Below, piece after piece: positions 34,272 through 43,906 of a stretch of DNA of 61,864 bases. The notes under the pieces were generated by a model. The model was given only the letters and a program-made list of their open reading frames with translations, was not told the DNA's origin and made no database searches. The number at the start of each line of letters is the position of its first letter. Position 1 is the first letter of the stretch. A program made the translations under genes and the position numbers. This DNA is from CAZUGA01 sp964619885 (GTDB lineage: Bacteria > Pseudomonadota > Gammaproteobacteria > Methylococcales > UBA1147). The stretch is from positions 1 through 61,864 of the forward strand of contig CAZUGA010000026.1 in the NCBI GenBank assembly GCA_964619885.1. The letters are read 5' to 3'.

Positions 34272-34661
34272 TTACTTGACTATTTTTAGAGCCGGGCGCG
34301 AAGATTTTTCAGATGAGTCGTCATCATCGCTTGGACCTGGTGGCGGTGTATCCTCATCTTCATCAAATACCATACCTTTACCATTCTCTTTGGCGTAAAT
34401 AGCCAAAACAGCAGTGGCCGGAAAACTGACTTGCATTGGCGTTCCGTTAAACATCGCACCAAATTCGATATGCTCGGTTCCCAGACTAAGGTCTTGTATC
34501 GCTTCCGGGCGTAGATTCATGATAATTCGACCATCCTGGACAAATTGTTCTGGCACGAAGACATCTTCTTGATCGGCATTCACCAATAAATACGGTGTCA
34601 TGCCATTTTCGAGTATCCATTCATTAATAGCTCGAATTAGGTAAGGCTTGAGAGGAGTCAT
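34272..34661 (-). CDS. sspB: ClpXP protease specificity-enhancing factor SspB
   Basis: 129 residues. SspB tethers ssrA-tagged proteins from stalled ribosomes to ClpX. The substrate-binding domain (about 1-105) has KPYLIRAINEWILENGMTPY, the conserved FNGTPMQVSFPATAVLAIYA and GRIIMNLRPEAIQDL. A flexible acidic linker with repeated D, E, P and S follows, and the last residues RPALKIVK match the ClpX-binding LRVVK tail of the E. coli protein. It lies 34 bp after sspA, the usual operon order. The protein is intact. Confidence 0.96.
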   Translation of the reverse strand: MTPLKPYLIRAINEWILENGMTPYLLVNADQEDVFVPEQFVQDGRIIMNLRPEAIQDLSLGTEHIEFGAMFNGTPMQVSFPATAVLAIYAKENGKGMVFDEDEDTPPPGPSDDDDSSEKSSRPALKIVK

Positions 34662-34695
34662 GAACGAAATTCCGCTTACTTCTAGGACGGAATAC

Positions 34696-35343
34696 TTAGG
34701 CGGTTAAACGCAATGAATAATCCGCCAGGTCGCTTTCCTGTTCACTTAGGCTTTCTTGAAATGATTCCCGTTCAAATACGCGTTCGGCATAAGAGCGAAT
34801 CGCTGTCGCTTGTTTCGGAAGATCAACACCCAAATGAGGTAATCGCCAAAGTAACGGGGCTAGCGCGCAATCAATCAATGAAAATTCATCGTTCATGAAA
34901 TACGGCTTGTTTTCGAATATCGGTACAGCAGCCAACAAGCTTTCACGCAGCATCTTTTTAGCCTTAGACGCCTTTGTCTCACCACTTTGTTCTATTTCGA
35001 TGAGTAAACTATACCAATCCTGCTCGATCCGATAGACAATGACCCTAGACTGTGCGCGAGAAACTGGATCCATAGGGTGCAATGGTGGATGAGGAAAGCG
35101 TTCGTCCAAGTATTCCATAATGATGCGCGAATTATACAAAACCAAATCGCGGTCATTCATAGTTGGAAGATTGCCGTACGGGTTTAACTCAATCAAATCC
35201 TCAGGTGGTTCATTTGGATCTACGAACCGTATCTCAGCCGCCACGCCTTTCTCTGAAAGCACCAAGCGTGCCCGATGACAATAAACGCTAGATACTGACG
35301 AAAACAACGTCATTACTGATTTACGAGTTGCAATATTGGCCAC
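34696..35343 (-). CDS. sspA: Stringent starvation protein A
   Basis: 215 residues if translation starts at the GTG at 35343, which puts MTLFSS at position 11 exactly as in E. coli SspA and has GGGG upstream at good spacing. An ATG at 35358 is a five-codon-longer alternative. SspA has a glutathione-S-transferase fold without the catalytic residue; it binds RNA polymerase and affects stress and virulence genes. The thioredoxin-like part (VYCHRARLVLSEKG, NPYGNLPTMNDRDLVLYNS) and the helical part (ALAPLLWRLPHLGVDLP) are clear. It sits between petABC and sspB, the order seen in many gammaproteobacteria. Confidence 0.95.
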   Translation of the reverse strand: MANIATRKSVMTLFSSVSSVYCHRARLVLSEKGVAAEIRFVDPNEPPEDLIELNPYGNLPTMNDRDLVLYNSRIIMEYLDERFPHPPLHPMDPVSRAQSRVIVYRIEQDWYSLLIEIEQSGETKASKAKKMLRESLLAAVPIFENKPYFMNDEFSLIDCALAPLLWRLPHLGVDLPKQATAIRSYAERVFERESFQESLSEQESDLADYSLRLTA

Positions 35344-35502
35344 AGTTATACACCCCATTAAATTGAACGAAAAATTGCCGACTATTCTATCATGCTTTTA
35401 ACAGACGCATTCAGCGGCAAACGGAAAACCATTCTCGTTTTTATTTAATTTACAATCAATTACACATATTGCGCTCAATTTTTGAATTGTGGAAATAACA
35501 CG

Positions 35503-36225
35503 TTAGTGAATATCCCTCCAGTATTCTTTTTTTAACAAATAGGCGACAACCAAAAACAACAACAAAAATAAAATGACATATTTACCCATTTGTACTCGTT
35601 TCAGTTTCGATGGTTCACCCGCATACGCCAGAAAATTCACTAAATCGGTCATTGCCACATCGAATTCCTGAACCGACATTCGCCCTGGTTTCACCACACT
35701 TAGATTTTCTAAAAGCTGGACGCCATCGTCATTCTTAAAATTCGCTTTTTGTAACCCTTGCAATTCCCATAGCACATTAGGCATTGCAACATCGTTGTAA
35801 ACGACATTATTAACTCCAAACGGTCTGGAATCGTCTTGATAGAACCCTCGTAGGTATGTATACAGCCAATCCGTGCCGCGAGAACGCGCAATTAATGATA
35901 GATCCGGCGGAGCAATACCAACAAACCACGCCCCAGATTCTTTAGCATCCATCGCCGTAGTCATAGAGTCAAATACGGTTTTAGGCCCGACAATAAGCTC
36001 CTTTTTCACCTCCTTATCAGACATACCAAAATCTTTTCCGATCCGCGCATAGCGCAAGTGCTTGATCGAATGGCAACTTTGACAGTGGGTTACATATAAC
36101 TTCGCACCGCGCCTCAAAGACTCACTGTCGCCAAGATCTATGTCAACTGAATCCAGTTCGAAACTGGAACTTGCGATTGCCCAACAGGGCAACCAAATCA
36201 TCAATATCCCGGTTAGCTTATTCAT
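35503..36225 (-). CDS. petC: Cytochrome c1 of the bc1 complex
   Basis: 240 residues. A signal peptide is followed by the haem c motif CQSCH (CQSCHSIKHLRYARI), then YNDVAMPNVLWE supplying the axial Met, and LVNFLAYAGEP before the C-terminal membrane anchor (YVILFLLLFLVVAYLLK). The haem domain faces the periplasm and takes electrons from the Rieske centre to a soluble cytochrome. The start codon overlaps the end of the cytochrome b gene by 4 nt (ATGA), so the subunits are made in step. The third gene of petABC, followed by sspA. The protein is intact. Confidence 0.97.
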   Translation of the reverse strand: MNKLTGILMIWLPCWAIASSSFELDSVDIDLGDSESLRRGAKLYVTHCQSCHSIKHLRYARIGKDFGMSDKEVKKELIVGPKTVFDSMTTAMDAKESGAWFVGIAPPDLSLIARSRGTDWLYTYLRGFYQDDSRPFGVNNVVYNDVAMPNVLWELQGLQKANFKNDDGVQLLENLSVVKPGRMSVQEFDVAMTDLVNFLAYAGEPSKLKRVQMGKYVILFLLLFLVVAYLLKKEYWRDIH

Positions 36226-37637
36226 TTCTTAAAGAGTTTTCCAAAATTTGCGAAACGTTCCTTTATCAATATCAACAGAGCCTCCACATCCAGAATTGGA
36301 ACTTTATAAACCTTACCACCTTTGGTTTTTATTTCCTGGGTTGTTGAAATCCCTTCAAGTTTTTTTTTAATTTCGGGCCAGGATTTCTGAATCGATTCAT
36401 CCAATGCTGGATCGACGGTCACCCGGTCCGGTACCGGTTTACCACCTTGTTCATTTCGCGTATAAATCGGCATCAACAAGAAAAACGCAAAGTACAATGT
36501 GGTAAATATTCTTGAAAAAATATTTGCTGTAAAAGTTGCCGGCTGCGTGCCCAGGTAACCCAAGGCGATAAAACTGATTACGAACAAAGCCAGCGCATAT
36601 TTAAACTTCTTACTTCGGTAGCGAAAAGACTTAATGTTGCTGCGGTCTAACCAAGGCAGCAAAAACATTACGAATATCGAAAGACCCATAGCAACCACAC
36701 CCAAAAATTTATCGGGCACCGCACGGAGAATTGCATAAAACGGCGTAAAGTACCAAACGGGCGCGATATGTTCGGGAGTCTTTAGCGAATTGGCCGGCAC
36801 AAAGTTTGCGTCCTCGAGAAAATAGCCGCCCATTTCCGGCATATAAAATATGATGATGGCAAACACAATCATAAAAACACCCACGCCAAAAATATCTTTG
36901 ACCGTGTAATACGGATGAAACGGAATGCCGTCTAGTGGAATGCCATTTTTATCCTTATTATTTTTAATCTCTATGCCGTCAGGATTATTCGAACCCACCT
37001 GGTGCAATGCCACAATATGCAAATACACCAACGCGACCAAAACTAGTGGAACGGCGATCACGTGGAACGCAAAAAACCGATTCAATGTAGCATCGGAGAC
37101 CGTATAATCGCCGCGGATCCAAAGCGCAATATCCTCACCATAATATGGAATTGCACCAAACAGAGAAATGATGACTTGTGCCCCCCAATACGACATCTGT
37201 CCCCACGGCAACAAGTAGCCCATAAACGCCTCGGCCATCAGGCAAAAATAGATGAGCATTCCGAAAATCCATATTAGTTCACGGGGTTGTTTGAAGGAAC
37301 CATACAAAATCCCTCTAAACATGTGCAGATAGACCACGATAAAAAACGCGGAGGCTCCAGTTGAATGCATGTAGCGGATTAGCCAACCCCATTCAACGTC
37401 ACGCATGATGTATTCCACCGAATCAAACGCAAGCTTCGCATCGGGTTTGTACGCCATAGTTAGAACGATTCCGGTTAGAATCTGATTAACCAATACCAAT
37501 AACGACAAAGATCCAAAGTAATACCAGAAATTAAAATTTTTCGGCGCATAATATTCGGACAAATGCTCCCTGAAAACTTTATCCACCGGCAGACGGGCAA
37601 ACACCCAGTCGGAAAACCCAGCCATCCACTTAGGCAT
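36222..37637 (-). CDS. petB: Cytochrome b of the bc1 complex
   Basis: 471 residues from the ATG at 37637, which has GGAGGAGG upstream and overlaps the petA stop by 8 nt (ATGCCTAA); an upstream start would be eight codons longer. The protein has eight or more membrane helices, with paired His ligands for haem b in RYMHSTGASAFFIVVYLHMFRG (helix B) and FFAFHVIAVPLVLVALVYLHIVALH (helix D, here split). The quinol-site PEWY-like motif appears as PVWYFTPFYAILRA, and GYLLPWGQMSYWGA marks the other site. It oxidises ubiquinol at the periplasmic face. A C-terminal soluble extension of about 75 residues follows the last helix and is somewhat longer than usual. Confidence 0.96.
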   Translation of the reverse strand: MPKWMAGFSDWVFARLPVDKVFREHLSEYYAPKNFNFWYYFGSLSLLVLVNQILTGIVLTMAYKPDAKLAFDSVEYIMRDVEWGWLIRYMHSTGASAFFIVVYLHMFRGILYGSFKQPRELIWIFGMLIYFCLMAEAFMGYLLPWGQMSYWGAQVIISLFGAIPYYGEDIALWIRGDYTVSDATLNRFFAFHVIAVPLVLVALVYLHIVALHQVGSNNPDGIEIKNNKDKNGIPLDGIPFHPYYTVKDIFGVGVFMIVFAIIIFYMPEMGGYFLEDANFVPANSLKTPEHIAPVWYFTPFYAILRAVPDKFLGVVAMGLSIFVMFLLPWLDRSNIKSFRYRSKKFKYALALFVISFIALGYLGTQPATFTANIFSRIFTTLYFAFFLLMPIYTRNEQGGKPVPDRVTVDPALDESIQKSWPEIKKKLEGISTTQEIKTKGGKVYKVPILDVEALLILIKERFANFGKLFKK

Positions 37638-38232
37638 TGGAAACCTCCTCCACCTGCTCACCGACCAAAATTCGAGTATCAGTCAAATATCGATAAGGCG
37701 GGATCTCCAAATTAGTCGGTGCCGGCACACCTTTGTATACCCGTCCGGCCAAATCAAACCGCGAACCGTGGCAAGGACAGAAAAAACCACCCTTCCAATT
37801 TTTGCCCAAATCTTTCGGCGCAACCTCGGGTCGGTATGTTGGAGAGCAACCCAGATGCGTGCAGATTCCCACGGCTAAAAATATTTCCGGTTTGATCGAA
37901 CGATCACGATTCTTCGACGAATTGGGCTGGATTGATTGCTCCGATTCTGGATCGCGGAGCCGGTCTTCCACGTTGACCAAATCCGATATCGATTCCGGAC
38001 TGCGTTTAAGCACCCAAACAGGTTTGCCACGCCATTCGACCCGAATCAGCTGCCCAACATCCAATTTGCTGATATCGACCTCCACGGGCGCGCCGGCCGC
38101 TTTGGTTTTTGCGCTCGGCTCCATCGCGCTCAAGAAAGGAACGGATACAAATCCTGCGCCAACGGCACCCACGACGGTCAGCGAAGTCGTCAACATCCGT
38201 CGCCGTTTGTTATCCACGGCATCATTACTCAT
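37630..38232 (-). CDS. petA: Rieske iron-sulfur subunit of the bc1 complex
   Basis: 200 residues from the ATG at 38232, which has GGGGAGGAA 7 nt upstream; a longer frame adds nine residues with no ribosome-binding site. The N-terminus has the twin-arginine-like NKRRRMLTT followed by a membrane helix (VVGAVGAGFVSVPFL), then VEVDISKLDVGQLIRVEWRGKPVWVLKR. The [2Fe-2S] ligands are in CTHLGC and CPCHGS. A charged insert of about 20 residues (SEQSIQPNSSKNRDR) precedes the first cluster motif. It accepts electrons from quinol and passes them to cytochrome c1. First gene of petABC. Confidence 0.97.
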   Translation of the reverse strand: MSNDAVDNKRRRMLTTSLTVVGAVGAGFVSVPFLSAMEPSAKTKAAGAPVEVDISKLDVGQLIRVEWRGKPVWVLKRSPESISDLVNVEDRLRDPESEQSIQPNSSKNRDRSIKPEIFLAVGICTHLGCSPTYRPEVAPKDLGKNWKGGFFCPCHGSRFDLAGRVYKGVPAPTNLEIPPYRYLTDTRILVGEQVEEVSNA

Positions 38233-38538
38233 TGAATTGTTCCTCCCCGGAAACCACAACGTTCATACGTTTAGGATTAAAAGCTGTAATGATTCTGTGG
38301 GAAAAGAATACGCAGGTCAAGCGAGGAATTTCAGTTTGCGCGCCCAATCGAATTGGGCTAACTCAAAACCAAGGCCAAGCACATATCATCTAAGCTGTCT
38401 TAAAATTTGATAGTCGCTTTTTCAAAACTTTGAATTCTAGTCAAATTTTATTCAAGGGCTTGTCTTGATTAAAATTATTACGCAAAAATGCACCAAAAGA
38501 GGGAATTTGTTGCTAGATAAGCAATTTAGATAGATTGC
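38233..38538. other. Intergenic region between hisC and petA
   Basis: About 300 bp between hisC, which ends here, and petA, which starts here, both minus strand. It must hold the petABC promoter. I see no gene, no T-tailed hairpin and no convincing -35/-10 pair. Confidence 0.4.
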
Positions 38539-39663
38539 TTAAGTTGATAGGCCGTCAGATGATAATATTCTATTCAGTTCGACCATAAAAGCATTGTTTT
38601 CCTCTACTTTGCCAATGGTAACGCGCAAACAATTTTCAAGCACCCCGCCTGCCGCGCCCATGTTCTTAATCAAAACACCGGCGTGCTTAAGGGCGACAAA
38701 TACACTATTTGCATCAAAACCATCAAGTTTGAACAATACAAAATTGGCGTTCGTTGGATACGCAATAAGCCCGGATATAGCTGACAGCTCAGCGTATAGT
38801 CGTTCACGTTCCGCGCAAATCATTTTGGTCTGATTCTCAAACACTGAATAATGCTTAATCGCAAATTCAGCGCTGACTTGGGTCAAAATATTTATGTTAT
38901 ACGGCAACCGAATTTTATCGAATTGCTCAATCCACGCCGAATGCCCGGCCAAAAACCCCAGACGTAAACCAGCAAGGCCCAATTTAGAAACGGTACGCAT
39001 TACTAATAAATTATCGTAATGGGGCAAACCTGCCATAAAACTGGCGTTGGCAAACGGGGCATAAGCCTCGTCCAATACAACCAATCCCGGAGCAGCCGAA
39101 AGAATTGCTTCGATCGTTTCACGATCAAACAGATTTCCGGTTGGATTGTTCGGATAAGCCAAAAAAACGACAGCGGGCTGATACTGTTTAATCGTTGACA
39201 ACATAGCTTCTTGGTTCAATCCAAATCCATTGGATTCAAGACCCACGCCAATGAATTTTAAGCCAAGGCTATTTGCAATTTGTTGATACATCACAAAGCT
39301 TGGGTCTGGTGCGAGTATCACGGCCTCGGGCGACGCAACCGCCATCAAAATAATCTGTATAAGCTCGTCGGATCCATTCCCAAACAAAATTTCAGACCTA
39401 TCCGGAACCCCGTTGCAACGCCTTATCGCCTTTCGTAAGGTTGATGCGGAAGGATCCGGATATCGATTCAAACTGCATTCGCGTAGGCACGACAACCAAT
39501 CATCGACCAGGTCATCTGGAAGTGAATAAGGATTTTCCATAGCGTCTAACTTTATAAATCCGCTGGCATCCTGGACATGGTAAGCTGCCATACTGAGTAT
39601 CTCGCGGCGCACCAACGAGCGGACTTTATCGTCCAAGCTCTTATTATTCATCGGTTGCCCCAC
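38539..39663 (-). CDS. hisC: Histidinol-phosphate aminotransferase
   Basis: 374 residues. It moves an amino group from glutamate to imidazole acetol phosphate in histidine synthesis, using pyridoxal phosphate. Family features include FIKLDAMENPYSLP at the N-terminus, LFGNGSDELIQ, YPNNPTGN, VLDEAYAPF and TVSKLGLAGLRLGF with the Schiff-base Lys, and the C-terminal LRVTIGKVEENNAF. It lies 41 bp after hisD. The gene carries no sign of damage. There is no hisB or hisH here, so the rest of the pathway is encoded elsewhere. Confidence 0.95.
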   Translation of the reverse strand: MGQPMNNKSLDDKVRSLVRREILSMAAYHVQDASGFIKLDAMENPYSLPDDLVDDWLSCLRECSLNRYPDPSASTLRKAIRRCNGVPDRSEILFGNGSDELIQIILMAVASPEAVILAPDPSFVMYQQIANSLGLKFIGVGLESNGFGLNQEAMLSTIKQYQPAVVFLAYPNNPTGNLFDRETIEAILSAAPGLVVLDEAYAPFANASFMAGLPHYDNLLVMRTVSKLGLAGLRLGFLAGHSAWIEQFDKIRLPYNINILTQVSAEFAIKHYSVFENQTKMICAERERLYAELSAISGLIAYPTNANFVLFKLDGFDANSVFVALKHAGVLIKNMGAAGGVLENCLRVTIGKVEENNAFMVELNRILSSDGLST

Positions 39664-39704
39664 GCCTAATTGCGTCTACCACAGTTGCCTATCTACTTGG
39701 AACG

Positions 39705-41012
39705 TTATCGCCGAACTCTGAACTCGGCCGACCGGGCATGGGCGGTTAAACTTTCACCCCGCGCCAATACCGATGCCACCTTGCCCAGCTCACTTGCAGC
39801 AGCGCTTGAACAGTTGATAATACTGGATCTTTTTTGAAAATCGTATACCCCCAGTGGCGACGAGAAACGCGCCGTACCCGACGTTGGCAATACGTGGTTG
39901 GGCCCGGCGCAATAATCCCCCAATGCCTCTGCCGTATATCTGCCCATAAATATCGCTCCAGCGTTACGGATGTGTTGAGACAATGCCTCCGGATCTTCGA
40001 CCGATAATTCCAAATGTTCCGGAGCTATTCTGTTAGCGACTTGTGCCGCTTGTTCCAGATTCTGAACCTGAATTAACGCGCCGCGATCACTCAATGATTG
40101 ATTAATTACGCTAGCACGCTCCATTTCGGGCAACATTCTGCGAATACTTGACTCAACCGCATCCAGAAAAGACCGGTCGGGGGACAACAAAATCGCCTGC
40201 GCGTCCTCATCATGTTCGGCCTGGGAAAAAAGATCCGCAGCGATCCAATCCGGATCCGTATGACCATCGCAAATTACTAATATTTCGGACGGACCAGCGA
40301 TCATATCGATCCCGACCTGGCCAAATACCAACTTTTTGGCGGTCGCAACATAGATGTTGCCGGGACCGACGATTTTCTCCACAGATGGAATCGTTTCGGT
40401 TCCGTATGCCAATGCCGCTATAGCTTGAGCACCACCAACAGTAAATGCTCGATCTACTCCGGCAAGATGTGCAGCAGCCAGAACCAATTTATTAACATCG
40501 CCATGCGGCGTAGGAACCACCATAATCAGCTCGCGAACCCCAGCCACCTTAGCCGGAATTGCGTTCATTAACACAGATGACGGATAAGCAGCCTTCCCTC
40601 CCGGCACATATAAACCGACACGATCCAGTGGGGTTACTTTTTGACCTAAAACCGTTCCATCGGCTTCCTCAAATTGCCACGGATCAATTTTTTGATGCTC
40701 AGCGTAGGCACGAATCCGTTTTTCCGCGGTGGTTAGCGCTTTGGCCCAATCTGCGGGAAGGGTTTTCCAAGCCTCGTGCAAGCAGTCTTGTGAGATTTCC
40801 AGGTCTGATGCAACCGCAATCTCGTGGTCATCGAAACGCCGTGTATATTCCACAAGCGCAAAATCCCCGTCGGATCTAATCCGGCCGATAATTTCCCGGA
40901 CCGTTTGATGAATAGACTCATCATCGTTCGGCTCCCAGCTGAGCAATGCGTCGAGCGCTGCATCGAAATCTTCATCTGCGGTCGATAATCGATTAATATT
41001 CAGCTCAGACAC
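39705..41012 (-). CDS. hisD: Histidinol dehydrogenase
   Basis: 435 residues, the normal length. It oxidises L-histidinol to histidine in two NAD+ steps and binds Zn2+. Recognisable stretches are VGLYVPGGKAAYPSSVLMN, AGVDRAFTVGGAQAIAALAYGT, the VDKIVGPGN-like VEKIVGPGNIYVATAKKLVFG, IDMIAGPSEILVICD, DLFSQAEHDEDAQAIL and AGAIFMGRYTAEALGDYCAGPNHVLPTSGTARFSS (cited here as one block). It begins 1 nt after the hisG stop, so translation is coupled. The start ATG matches the family length. Confidence 0.97.
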   Translation of the reverse strand: MSELNINRLSTADEDFDAALDALLSWEPNDDESIHQTVREIIGRIRSDGDFALVEYTRRFDDHEIAVASDLEISQDCLHEAWKTLPADWAKALTTAEKRIRAYAEHQKIDPWQFEEADGTVLGQKVTPLDRVGLYVPGGKAAYPSSVLMNAIPAKVAGVRELIMVVPTPHGDVNKLVLAAAHLAGVDRAFTVGGAQAIAALAYGTETIPSVEKIVGPGNIYVATAKKLVFGQVGIDMIAGPSEILVICDGHTDPDWIAADLFSQAEHDEDAQAILLSPDRSFLDAVESSIRRMLPEMERASVINQSLSDRGALIQVQNLEQAAQVANRIAPEHLELSVEDPEALSQHIRNAGAIFMGRYTAEALGDYCAGPNHVLPTSGTARFSSPLGVYDFQKRSSIINCSSAAASELGKVASVLARGESLTAHARSAEFRVRR

Positions 41013-41013
41013 G

Positions 41014-41655
41014 CTAATTAACCTTAGCCATGGTGGCTTCGACTTCCTCGGTCAAAATCGCCAACAACTCTTCAATCGCCGCATGCTTCATTTTCATAGC
41101 CGCTTTGTTTACAACCAAGCGAGAACTGATATTCATGATCAATTCCAGTGGCACCAGGCCATTCGCTTTCAGGGTATTACCAGTATCAACCAGATCAACA
41201 ATACAATCCGCCAGTCCGACCAAAGGCGCTAATTCCATGGATCCGTACAATTTGATAATTTCGACCTGCCGTCCCAACTCTGCAAAATAGTGCTGCGCAG
41301 TTTTCACATACTTTGTCGCAACCCGCAGTCTCCCGCCGTCCAATTCTTTTCCGACCGGCGCCGCAGTCATCAGTCGACACCGGGAAATACCTAAATCCAA
41401 GGGTTCATATAACCCAGCAGCGCCGTGTTCCAACAGAACATCCTTACCGGCGATTCCAAGATCCGCTGCACCATACTCCACGAAAGTGGGCACATCGGTT
41501 GCACGAATGATAACTAGTTGAATTTCCGGTCGACTAGTCGGTAGAATAAGTTTTCGACTCGTCTTCGGGTCTTCGGTCGGAATTATTCCAGCGGCGGCCA
41601 ACAAGGGTAATGCTTCTTGAAAAATACGCCCTTTCGAAACTGCGATAGTCAGCAT
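41014..41655 (-). CDS. hisG: ATP phosphoribosyltransferase, catalytic (short or long form, HisG)
   Basis: 213 residues from the ATG at 41655, which gives the standard start MLTIAVSKGRIFQEALPLL; a longer frame adds 19 residues that do not fit the family. It is the first step of histidine synthesis. The lobes show VIIRATDVPTFVEYGAADLGIAGKDVLLE and YGSMELAPLVGLADCIVDLVDTGNTLKANGL (as blocks). At this length it is the short form, which needs the HisZ regulatory subunit; hisZ is not in this window. It lies about 80 bp after murA in the murA-hisG-hisD-hisC order common in proteobacteria. Confidence 0.96.
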   Translation of the reverse strand: MLTIAVSKGRIFQEALPLLAAAGIIPTEDPKTSRKLILPTSRPEIQLVIIRATDVPTFVEYGAADLGIAGKDVLLEHGAAGLYEPLDLGISRCRLMTAAPVGKELDGGRLRVATKYVKTAQHYFAELGRQVEIIKLYGSMELAPLVGLADCIVDLVDTGNTLKANGLVPLELIMNISSRLVVNKAAMKMKHAAIEELLAILTEEVEATMAKVN

Positions 41656-41734
41656 CTTAATATCCAAACGTAAGACTCTGCCGCTGTCCTTCGATATATT
41701 GCAGAACACCAAATTGTCGCAAACTTGGATACAA

Positions 41735-43000
41735 TCATCCGGGTACCCGGCGAATATTGGCGCCCAGTTGCGACAGCTTCTCCTCTATGCACTCGTAACC
41801 ACGGTCGATATGATAAATTCGATCAACTACGGTTTCTCCGTCGGCAACAAGACCCGCAAGAACCAGACTCGCGGATGCGCGCAGGTCGGTAGCCATGACG
41901 GGCGCGCCAGTAAGTTTTTCTACCCCTGTACAAATCGCCGTATTGGATTCCAAATGTATATTGGCCCCCATTCGCTGCATTTCCTGCACGTGCATAAAAC
42001 GATTCTCGAATACGGTTTCCGTCATCACACCCACACCTTCAGCAATCGCATTCATTGCCGTTAACTGGGCTTGCATATCGGTAGGAAAGGCCGGATACGG
42101 CGCGGTACGTACTGAAACTGCGGTAGGCCGCTTGCCCGTCATATCAAGTTCTATCCAGTCGACGCCCACGGTTATTTTCGCGCCCGCTTCTCGAAGTTTC
42201 GACAATACAGAATCCAGACTATCGGGTTGCGCCCCTTTGAGCTTGATCTTACCCCCAGTCATAGCGGCTGCAACTAAATAGGTCCCGGTTTCTATACGAT
42301 CGGGCAAAATATCGTAATGCAATCCTTCAGCCGACAAAGATTCAACGCCCATAATTTCCATGATATCGGTACCCGCTCCACTGATGCGCGCGCCCATGGC
42401 ATTGAGGAACGCAGCGAGATCCACGACTTCGGGTTCTCTAGCTGCATTCTCTATAACACTTTTCCCCTGAGCCAGTACCGCTGCCATCATCAGGTTTTCG
42501 GTACCCGTAACTGTAATTTGATCCAGCACCAACCTCCGACCCTTTAATCGTTTGGCCGTCGCTTTGATGTAACCACCCTCAACCGTCAAATCGGCGCCCA
42601 TCTTAGTCAAACCTTCCAAATGAATATTGACCGGACGCGTGCCTATCGCACAGCCCCCAGGCAAAGAGACATCTGCACGCCCAAATCTAGCGACCAACGG
42701 ACCCAATACCAATATTGATGCACGCATGGTTTTAACCAGCTCATATGGCGCATCATAGTTTTTAATCGAGCTGGCGTCGATTTCGATATTCATTTTTTCA
42801 TCGACCAACAATTGCACGCCCATCCGACCCAACAATTCCATCGTCGTCGTAATATCATGCAAATGCGGCACATTTCCAATACTAACCGGCGATTCCGACA
42901 ACAGGGACGCCGCCAGAATAGGCAACGCGGCATTTTTAGCGCCCGAAATCCTGAGCTCGCCGTGCAGCCCCCGACCACCGTTGATGATCAGTTTATCCAT
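41735..43000 (-). CDS. murA: UDP-N-acetylglucosamine 1-carboxyvinyltransferase
   Basis: 421 residues, the normal length. It transfers enolpyruvate to UDP-GlcNAc, the first committed step of peptidoglycan synthesis. The active-site loop PGGCAIGTRPVN has the Cys that fosfomycin modifies; the N-terminal GELRISGAKNAALPILAASLL and the C-terminal ADLRASASLVLAGLVA with DRIYHIDRGYE are also diagnostic. In many relatives a bolA gene lies between the mla genes and murA; here only about 120 bp separate it from mlaB, and I see no bolA. The protein is intact. Confidence 0.98.
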   Translation of the reverse strand: MDKLIINGGRGLHGELRISGAKNAALPILAASLLSESPVSIGNVPHLHDITTTMELLGRMGVQLLVDEKMNIEIDASSIKNYDAPYELVKTMRASILVLGPLVARFGRADVSLPGGCAIGTRPVNIHLEGLTKMGADLTVEGGYIKATAKRLKGRRLVLDQITVTGTENLMMAAVLAQGKSVIENAAREPEVVDLAAFLNAMGARISGAGTDIMEIMGVESLSAEGLHYDILPDRIETGTYLVAAAMTGGKIKLKGAQPDSLDSVLSKLREAGAKITVGVDWIELDMTGKRPTAVSVRTAPYPAFPTDMQAQLTAMNAIAEGVGVMTETVFENRFMHVQEMQRMGANIHLESNTAICTGVEKLTGAPVMATDLRASASLVLAGLVADGETVVDRIYHIDRGYECIEEKLSQLGANIRRVPG

Positions 43001-43118
43001 TCATACCATCCTGGATTGCGGCATTTACTAAAATATACATCGAACAACTCTCTTCAAACCCACTAAATTTACTCCACTGCCCAAACATGCCCAGGCAACC
43101 ACACCCGATATACGTATG

Positions 43119-43421
43119 TCATTCATGCATACTCAGCACTTCGTCCAATTCACCGGTTCGGGAAATCGCGCGCATCTGTTCGGGCATATTCAATAATCGA
43201 ATCTCAACACCGCTACGACGAGCTAGTTTCATCCATTCGATGATCAGTGCCAATCCGGCACTATCGGCACGCTGAACACCAACCAAATCAATTTCCAAAT
43301 TGTCTCCGTAGGAAAATATTTTCATAGACTCGTCCAACAGATGATCCACTGTAGAGAAATTCATATCTCCGACAACAGCAAACCGCCCGGCCTCTAGGGA
43401 TTGTAATTCGACCTGACTCAC
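43119..43421 (-). CDS. mlaB: MlaB, STAS-domain subunit of the phospholipid transporter
   Basis: 100 residues forming one STAS domain. MlaB binds MlaF in the MlaFEDB complex and is needed for its stability. FAVVGDMNFSTVDHLLDES and VQRADSAGLALIIEW contain the domain core, with the conserved Ser of DSAG. The start codon overlaps the mlaD stop by 4 nt. Sequence is otherwise weakly conserved, so the position in the operon is the main evidence. It is cytoplasmic. Confidence 0.9.
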   Translation of the reverse strand: MSQVELQSLEAGRFAVVGDMNFSTVDHLLDESMKIFSYGDNLEIDLVGVQRADSAGLALIIEWMKLARRSGVEIRLLNMPEQMRAISRTGELDEVLSMHE

Positions 43422-43906
43422 GGGTTGGCGCTGTCTTCGGCCTTACTAAACAAAAACTGGCCAATAATTTCTTCCAAAACCAAAGCTGATTGAGTCAATT
43501 CAAACTCGTCACCATCTTTCAGAAAATCATCATCCCCACCGGGTTCCAACCCTATATATTGTTCTCCGAGAAGACCCGCAGTATAAATGCTTGCCGAAGT
43601 ATCCGCTGGCAAAGTGTCATAATATGGATTAATTCTCATCGCCACTACCGCTTGATAACTGTTTTTGTCATAGCTGATATCGCTTATCCGCCCAATTCTC
43701 ACACCGGATACCGTAACTGGCGAACGCACCTTAAGACCCCCGACATTCTCGAATTTTGCGGTCAAACGGTAACCTTTGCTATTGTCCAAACTACTCAAAT
43801 TACTGACTTGCATTGCCAGAAAAAACAACGCACCTATTCCGATAAACACAAACAATCCGACGCCAAGCGCCAGTGTTTTAGAATGCTGCATATCAAAAAT
43901 CCCCAA
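43418..43906 (-). CDS. mlaD: MlaD, MCE-domain substrate-binding subunit
   Basis: 162 residues. An N-terminal anchor (KTLALGVGLFVFIGIGALFFLAM) is followed by one MCE domain with LTAKFENVGGLKVRSPVTVSGVRIGRI (as a block) and the late AGLLGEQYIGLEPGG. MlaD forms a hexameric ring on MlaE in the periplasm and passes phospholipid to or from MlaC. The start overlaps the mlaE end by 14 nt. The C-terminal tail is short, ending with helix residues LVLEEIIGQFLF, as in E. coli. Confidence 0.97.
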   Translation of the reverse strand: MGIFDMQHSKTLALGVGLFVFIGIGALFFLAMQVSNLSSLDNSKGYRLTAKFENVGGLKVRSPVTVSGVRIGRISDISYDKNSYQAVVAMRINPYYDTLPADTSASIYTAGLLGEQYIGLEPGGDDDFLKDGDEFELTQSALVLEEIIGQFLFSKAEDSANP